DNA of 64,000 nucleotides from Nostoc sp. FACHB-973 (GTDB lineage: Bacteria > Cyanobacteriota > Cyanobacteriia > Cyanobacteriales > Nostocaceae), in the NCBI RefSeq assembly GCF_014698115.1, contig NZ_JACJSJ010000042.1, forward strand, positions 1 to 64,000. Direction: 5' to 3'. This document shows, piece after piece, positions 62,901 through 64,000 of this stretch. The position numbers were made by a program, and so were the translations under genes. Under the pieces are notes generated by a model. The model saw nothing but the letters and a program-made list of their open reading frames with translations. It made no database searches and was not told where the DNA came from. How positions within the stretch are numbered: position 1 is the first letter of the stretch; each line of letters starts with the position of its first letter.

Positions 62901-64000
62901 GGCAATATCCGGGTGGGTTTCTTGTTTAATCCCAATCGCGTCAGTTTTGTAGATCGTCCCGGTGGTACTTCCACCTCCAGCACCACAGTCACCAACGTCT
63001 CTGGTGTTCCCACAGTTTCTAATAGTCCTGGTTTGATTGACCCCACCAACTCGGCCTTTAATGCCAGTCGTAAACCGTTAGTTGGTGAATTTACTTTCAA
63101 AGGTGAAACTGTTTATGTAATTGGTAACCACTTCAATTCTAAAGGTGGCGACCAACCATTATTCGGCGTCAATCAACCGCCAACCCTCACCAGCGAAACC
63201 CAGCGTCAGCAACAAGCGACACTGGTGAAAAACTTTGTCCAAAGTATTTTAGCGATCGACTCCAAGGCCAATATAGTAGTAGCAGGTGACTTGAATGACT
63301 TTGAGTTCTCCAACCCTGTCACTACCTTAGAAAGCGCTGGGCTAACTTCCCTAATTGAAACTCTCCCTGCAAATGAGCGTTATACCTACAACTTTGAAGG
63401 CAATGCCCAAACCCTTGACCATATTTTAGTCAGTAGCAACTTGCTCAATAAGCTGGATGCATATGATGTAGTTCACGTCAACTCTGAGTTTGCCGATCAA
63501 GATAGCGATCATGACCCTAGTGTGGCTCGGTTTAATCTAAACGATGCTCCCACAGCTATAGCATTGAGTGCGACCAGTGTCAATGAAAATGTTCCAGCTA
63601 ACACAGTGGTGGGTACATTTACCACTACTGACCCAGACACAGGCAACACTTTCACTTACAGCTTGGTTTCTGGAACTGGTGATGCAGATAATGCTGCTTT
63701 TGCGATCGCAAACAACACCTTAAAAATCAACGCCTCCCCGAACTTTGAAACCCAATCCTCCTACAGCATTCGGGTACGCAGCACCGATAACGGTGGGCTT
63801 TCCGTGGACAAGGTGTTAACTATCCAAGTTAACGATGTCAACGAAGCACCTACAGCCGTAGGTGATACAATCAACGTTGCCGAAGACGCAACTACACTTA
63901 ATCTCCGTAGTATCTTACTGAGTAACGATACTGACCCTGATGCTGGAGACACTAAAAACATCATTGCTGTTAACACGACAGGCACAAAAGGTACAGTCAC
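56973..64000 (+). CDS. Giant multidomain exoprotein (Calx-beta, SdiA-regulated-like, LTD, PhoX-like, EEP nuclease), continues past window
   Basis: At least 2342 residues, with an ATG at 56973 preceded by GGAG, no stop to the edge and no signal peptide. Order: N-terminal domain (1-200); Calx-beta (about 206-325); SdiA-regulated-like beta-propeller (330-613); cadherin-like (620-726); lamin-tail domain ITEVAPW...WFELTNKG (730-880); Calx-beta (906-1020) and a partial third; PhoX-like phosphatase (about 1088-1540: NHELGS, RPEDGAWNP); another Calx-beta; endonuclease/exonuclease/phosphatase domain (about 1885-2190) with ATFNVENL, EEIQ, GNHFNSK, AGDLNDFE and LDHILV intact; cadherin repeat; start of an Ig-like unit. 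A calcium-dependent, probably type I-secreted nuclease/phosphatase for scavenging phosphate is inferred. Base composition is clearly more GC-rich than the plasmid backbone. Confidence 0.8.
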   Translation, partial: MALNSGDIAFVGINTAGGPDDWVAFVTLAAIPPGTVIYFTDNELTTGTATAFNTGESYSKWTAPVDGVAAGTIVTLTNFDVSGGPIANVGTAAVVTFSGSSNRGFSQTADSVYAYLAASDATADTPTTQLARINIGNAEDGVAPNSLPADSRISFLTGEESAVYTGPRTANTFAEFKAIVNNPANWTLTTGATLITGLNQTAFTINATPTVTIAAQDANAAEASSDPGTFRISRTGSTTNALTVNYNVATGAGQATSADYTPTLTGTATIAAGQSFVDITITPADDTTVEGNETVTLNLNSSANYTLGAATTATVAIADNDTGVTSIDLSTYVRIGRYDLPEPTRTTPPLNSLLAQEASAVTYNKDTDTLFVVGDGGRAIVQVSKTGQLIDSMTLALGNSPQGTEFYDTEGLTYVGNGKFVLIEERDRQANLFTYAPGTTLTRSDLQTVKLGTTVGNIGIEGISYDPQTGGFIAVKEITPEGIFQTNIDFAAGTASNGSPTTVNSTNLFDPALAGLADFADVFALSNVSALNGQPDSSHLLILSQESGQIVNIDRTGNISSSLTIVSDAGNPLSVVDQGNEGITVDKDGLIYVVNENGGGDIDHPQVWVYAPSSFTYANQAPVAVSLANTITSLSENTSTATPFKVANIIVSDDALGTNTLSLTGADANSFEITGNALFIKAGTTLDFETKSSYSVSVNVNDTTVGNNPDATTAFTLSVTDVNENPTTSSIFITEVAPWSSGDSPVAADWFELTNKGLSAVDITGWKIDDNSNSFAASVALNGVASIGAGESVIFIEGATVNTTFLSNWFGANPPAGLKIGNYSGSGVGLSTSGDAVNIYNSTGALQANVVFGASPAAAPFATFDNAALSNNATIATLSAVGVNGAFVAANSSTEIGSPGTIATPLPTIAIAAQDANAAEAGSDPGTFRISRTGSTTNALTVNYNVATGAGQATSADYTPTLTGTATIAAGQSFVDITITPIDDTTIEGNETVSLTLNSSANYTLGTATATVAIADNDTAFNFSNANYSVIEGNTPGFTTNATVRVTRTGSTTGTNTVQLQLSDGTAKGSAAAPTQATIQGSNSSATPYIIPAISGSGVSLTSILSVGDSINGYKMVGIPDGLGAFDNGDGTFTLLMNHELGSTSGITRAHGGTGAFVSSWVIDKSNLSVVGGGDLIQKVYNWNTATQGSNTTTSTINFSRFCSADLATPTAYYNAATGLGSQERIFMHGEEGGTTGYQLATIATGANKGNSYVLGKFNLSTNASGLTGVGGWENALANPLAQDKTIVIGNNDGGTGIMSNAVAVYVGTKTNTGTEIDKAGLTNGTLKFINVTGNSAEIANATTRATNITSGTAFTLSGTASTTFSRPEDGAWNPLNPSQYFFATTDRIDQVSDGVGTQVGRSRLWRLNFTDITNPDAGGTIDLLLDGTEGGNMFDNITTDKFGNILLQEDVGGAAHNGKVWQYNIATDTLKLLAKHDPARFGDIGVAATAPFTNDEESSGIIDAQDILGPGWFLLDTQAHYGITGELVEGGQLQALFNPDTYKAYQADYNNTPITVTFNPGETFKDVVIPVAGDTNFESNETVNLTLANPSAGTVVGTTQPNAVLTIQNDDAIRIHDIQGTGHISALRGQTVSNVAGIVTATASNGFYLQDPNPDSDDRTSEGIFVFTSSAPTVAVGDSILVSGTVAEFRPGSNANNLTVTEITGPTIVKISSGNALPTATILGNGGRTIPTSVIDNDTTGGNIETGTTTFDPAQDGIDFYESLEGMRVQVNNPIATSPTATFGTSQEIWVLADNGANATGRTARGGSLISASDFNPERIQIDDLNNALVLPEVNVGTQLSTVVGVVNYDFSNYEVLVSAAPTVVQNSTLQKEVTNLTPTTDQLTVATFNVENLDPSDGATKFNNLASRIVNNLKSPDIISLEEIQDNNGATNDSVVDASTTFQTLINAIAAAGGPTYEYRQINPVDDTNGGEPGGNIRVGFLFNPNRVSFVDRPGGTSTSSTTVTNVSGVPTVSNSPGLIDPTNSAFNASRKPLVGEFTFKGETVYVIGNHFNSKGGDQPLFGVNQPPTLTSETQRQQQATLVKNFVQSILAIDSKANIVVAGDLNDFEFSNPVTTLESAGLTSLIETLPANERYTYNFEGNAQTLDHILVSSNLLNKLDAYDVVHVNSEFADQDSDHDPSVARFNLNDAPTAIALSATSVNENVPANTVVGTFTTTDPDTGNTFTYSLVSGTGDADNAAFAIANNTLKINASPNFETQSSYSIRVRSTDNGGLSVDKVLTIQVNDVNEAPTAVGDTINVAEDATTLNLRSILLSNDTDPDAGDTKNIIAVNTTGTKGTV
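57590..57945 (+). repeat. Calx-beta coding repeat, copy 1
   Basis: Nearly identical to 59695-60030, including silent positions over stretches such as GCACAACCATC-type blocks around 57760 and 59865. This implies recent duplication or gene conversion inside the exoprotein gene. Confidence 0.85.
59695..60030 (+). repeat. Calx-beta coding repeat, copy 2
   Basis: Second copy of the unit at 57590-57945. It differs by a few substitutions and a three-base length change near the end (GCTACTACTGC versus GCTACTGC). Confidence 0.85.

Noticed and set aside
57264..63100. Many minus-strand frames opposite the exoprotein gene
   Set aside because: They are antisense shadows of a GC-richer, stop-poor coding region with intact domains on the plus strand.

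Overview
The window looks like part of a large conjugative plasmid from a filamentous heterocystous cyanobacterium (Nostoc/Anabaena type). The reasons are frequent HIP1 octamers (GCGATCGC), Nostocales-type dispersed repeats (GAGTCAGAAGTCAGAATTC-like, GGGTGTA heptamers, AATTCGTAATTCG-like), a CyRepA-like replication protein end, a cyanobacterial-style type IV secretion system (T4SS) operon, a MobV relaxase with a primase-like tail, and several partition systems. I see no tRNA, rRNA or CRISPR array.

Layout. 1-4.5 kb: the 3' end of a replication protein, a tyrosine recombinase, a decayed second copy of the replication gene end, and a lipoprotein. 5.1-17.7 kb: a collinear T4SS operon (pilin-like, VirB3-, VirB4-, VirB5-, VirB6-, VirB8-, VirB10- and VirB9-like, a secreted protein, the VirD4 coupling protein and a degenerate relaxase-fold protein). 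17.7-22.5 kb: a DUF3854/toprim primase-like protein and a companion. 22.5-24.6 kb: a soluble histidine kinase and a NarL-type regulator, divergently transcribed. 24.6-31.6 kb (minus strand): a membrane protein, two ParA/MinD-like ATPases, a BRO-N-like protein, a DUF192 protein, a Ycf46-like AAA ATPase and the MobV relaxase-primase. 31.6-32.8 kb: a non-coding region with iteron-like and inverted repeats, the best oriT candidate. 32.8-38.1 kb: an actin-like (ParM-type) protein, an AIPR-family protein and small proteins.

38.2-43.0 kb holds the most remarkable gene. It encodes 1608 residues with a DYDGD motif and flanking blocks that resemble the catalytic subunit of two-barrel RNA polymerases, and most closely the eukaryotic RNA-dependent RNA polymerase/YonO type.

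43-50 kb is cargo: a truncated Uma2 gene, three oxidoreductase or lactonase-like genes (the last cut by an IS remnant), and a microviridin (graspetide) cluster with a three-core precursor, MdnB- and MdnC-type ATP-grasp ligases and an HlyD exporter subunit. 50.3-53.8 kb is a maintenance region with a second actin-like/ParR-like pair, a repeat-rich presumptive centromere and ParA-ParB. 54-56.4 kb is an IS graveyard (IS701-like, IS1634-like and an AIPR fragment). From 56,973 to the right edge runs one open frame for a giant exoprotein (Calx-beta, SdiA-regulated-like, lamin-tail, PhoX-like, endonuclease/exonuclease/phosphatase and cadherin domains).

Three cross-cutting patterns stand out. A hairpin family with an invariant TTTTTTCAGTAC core sits upstream of four plasmid gene blocks. 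Six otherwise unrelated plasmid proteins share a short acidic-hydrophobic C-terminal tail (ELEL-like). A MITE-like palindromic repeat has entered or extended several reading frames. All family assignments come from reading motifs by eye; no database search was run.
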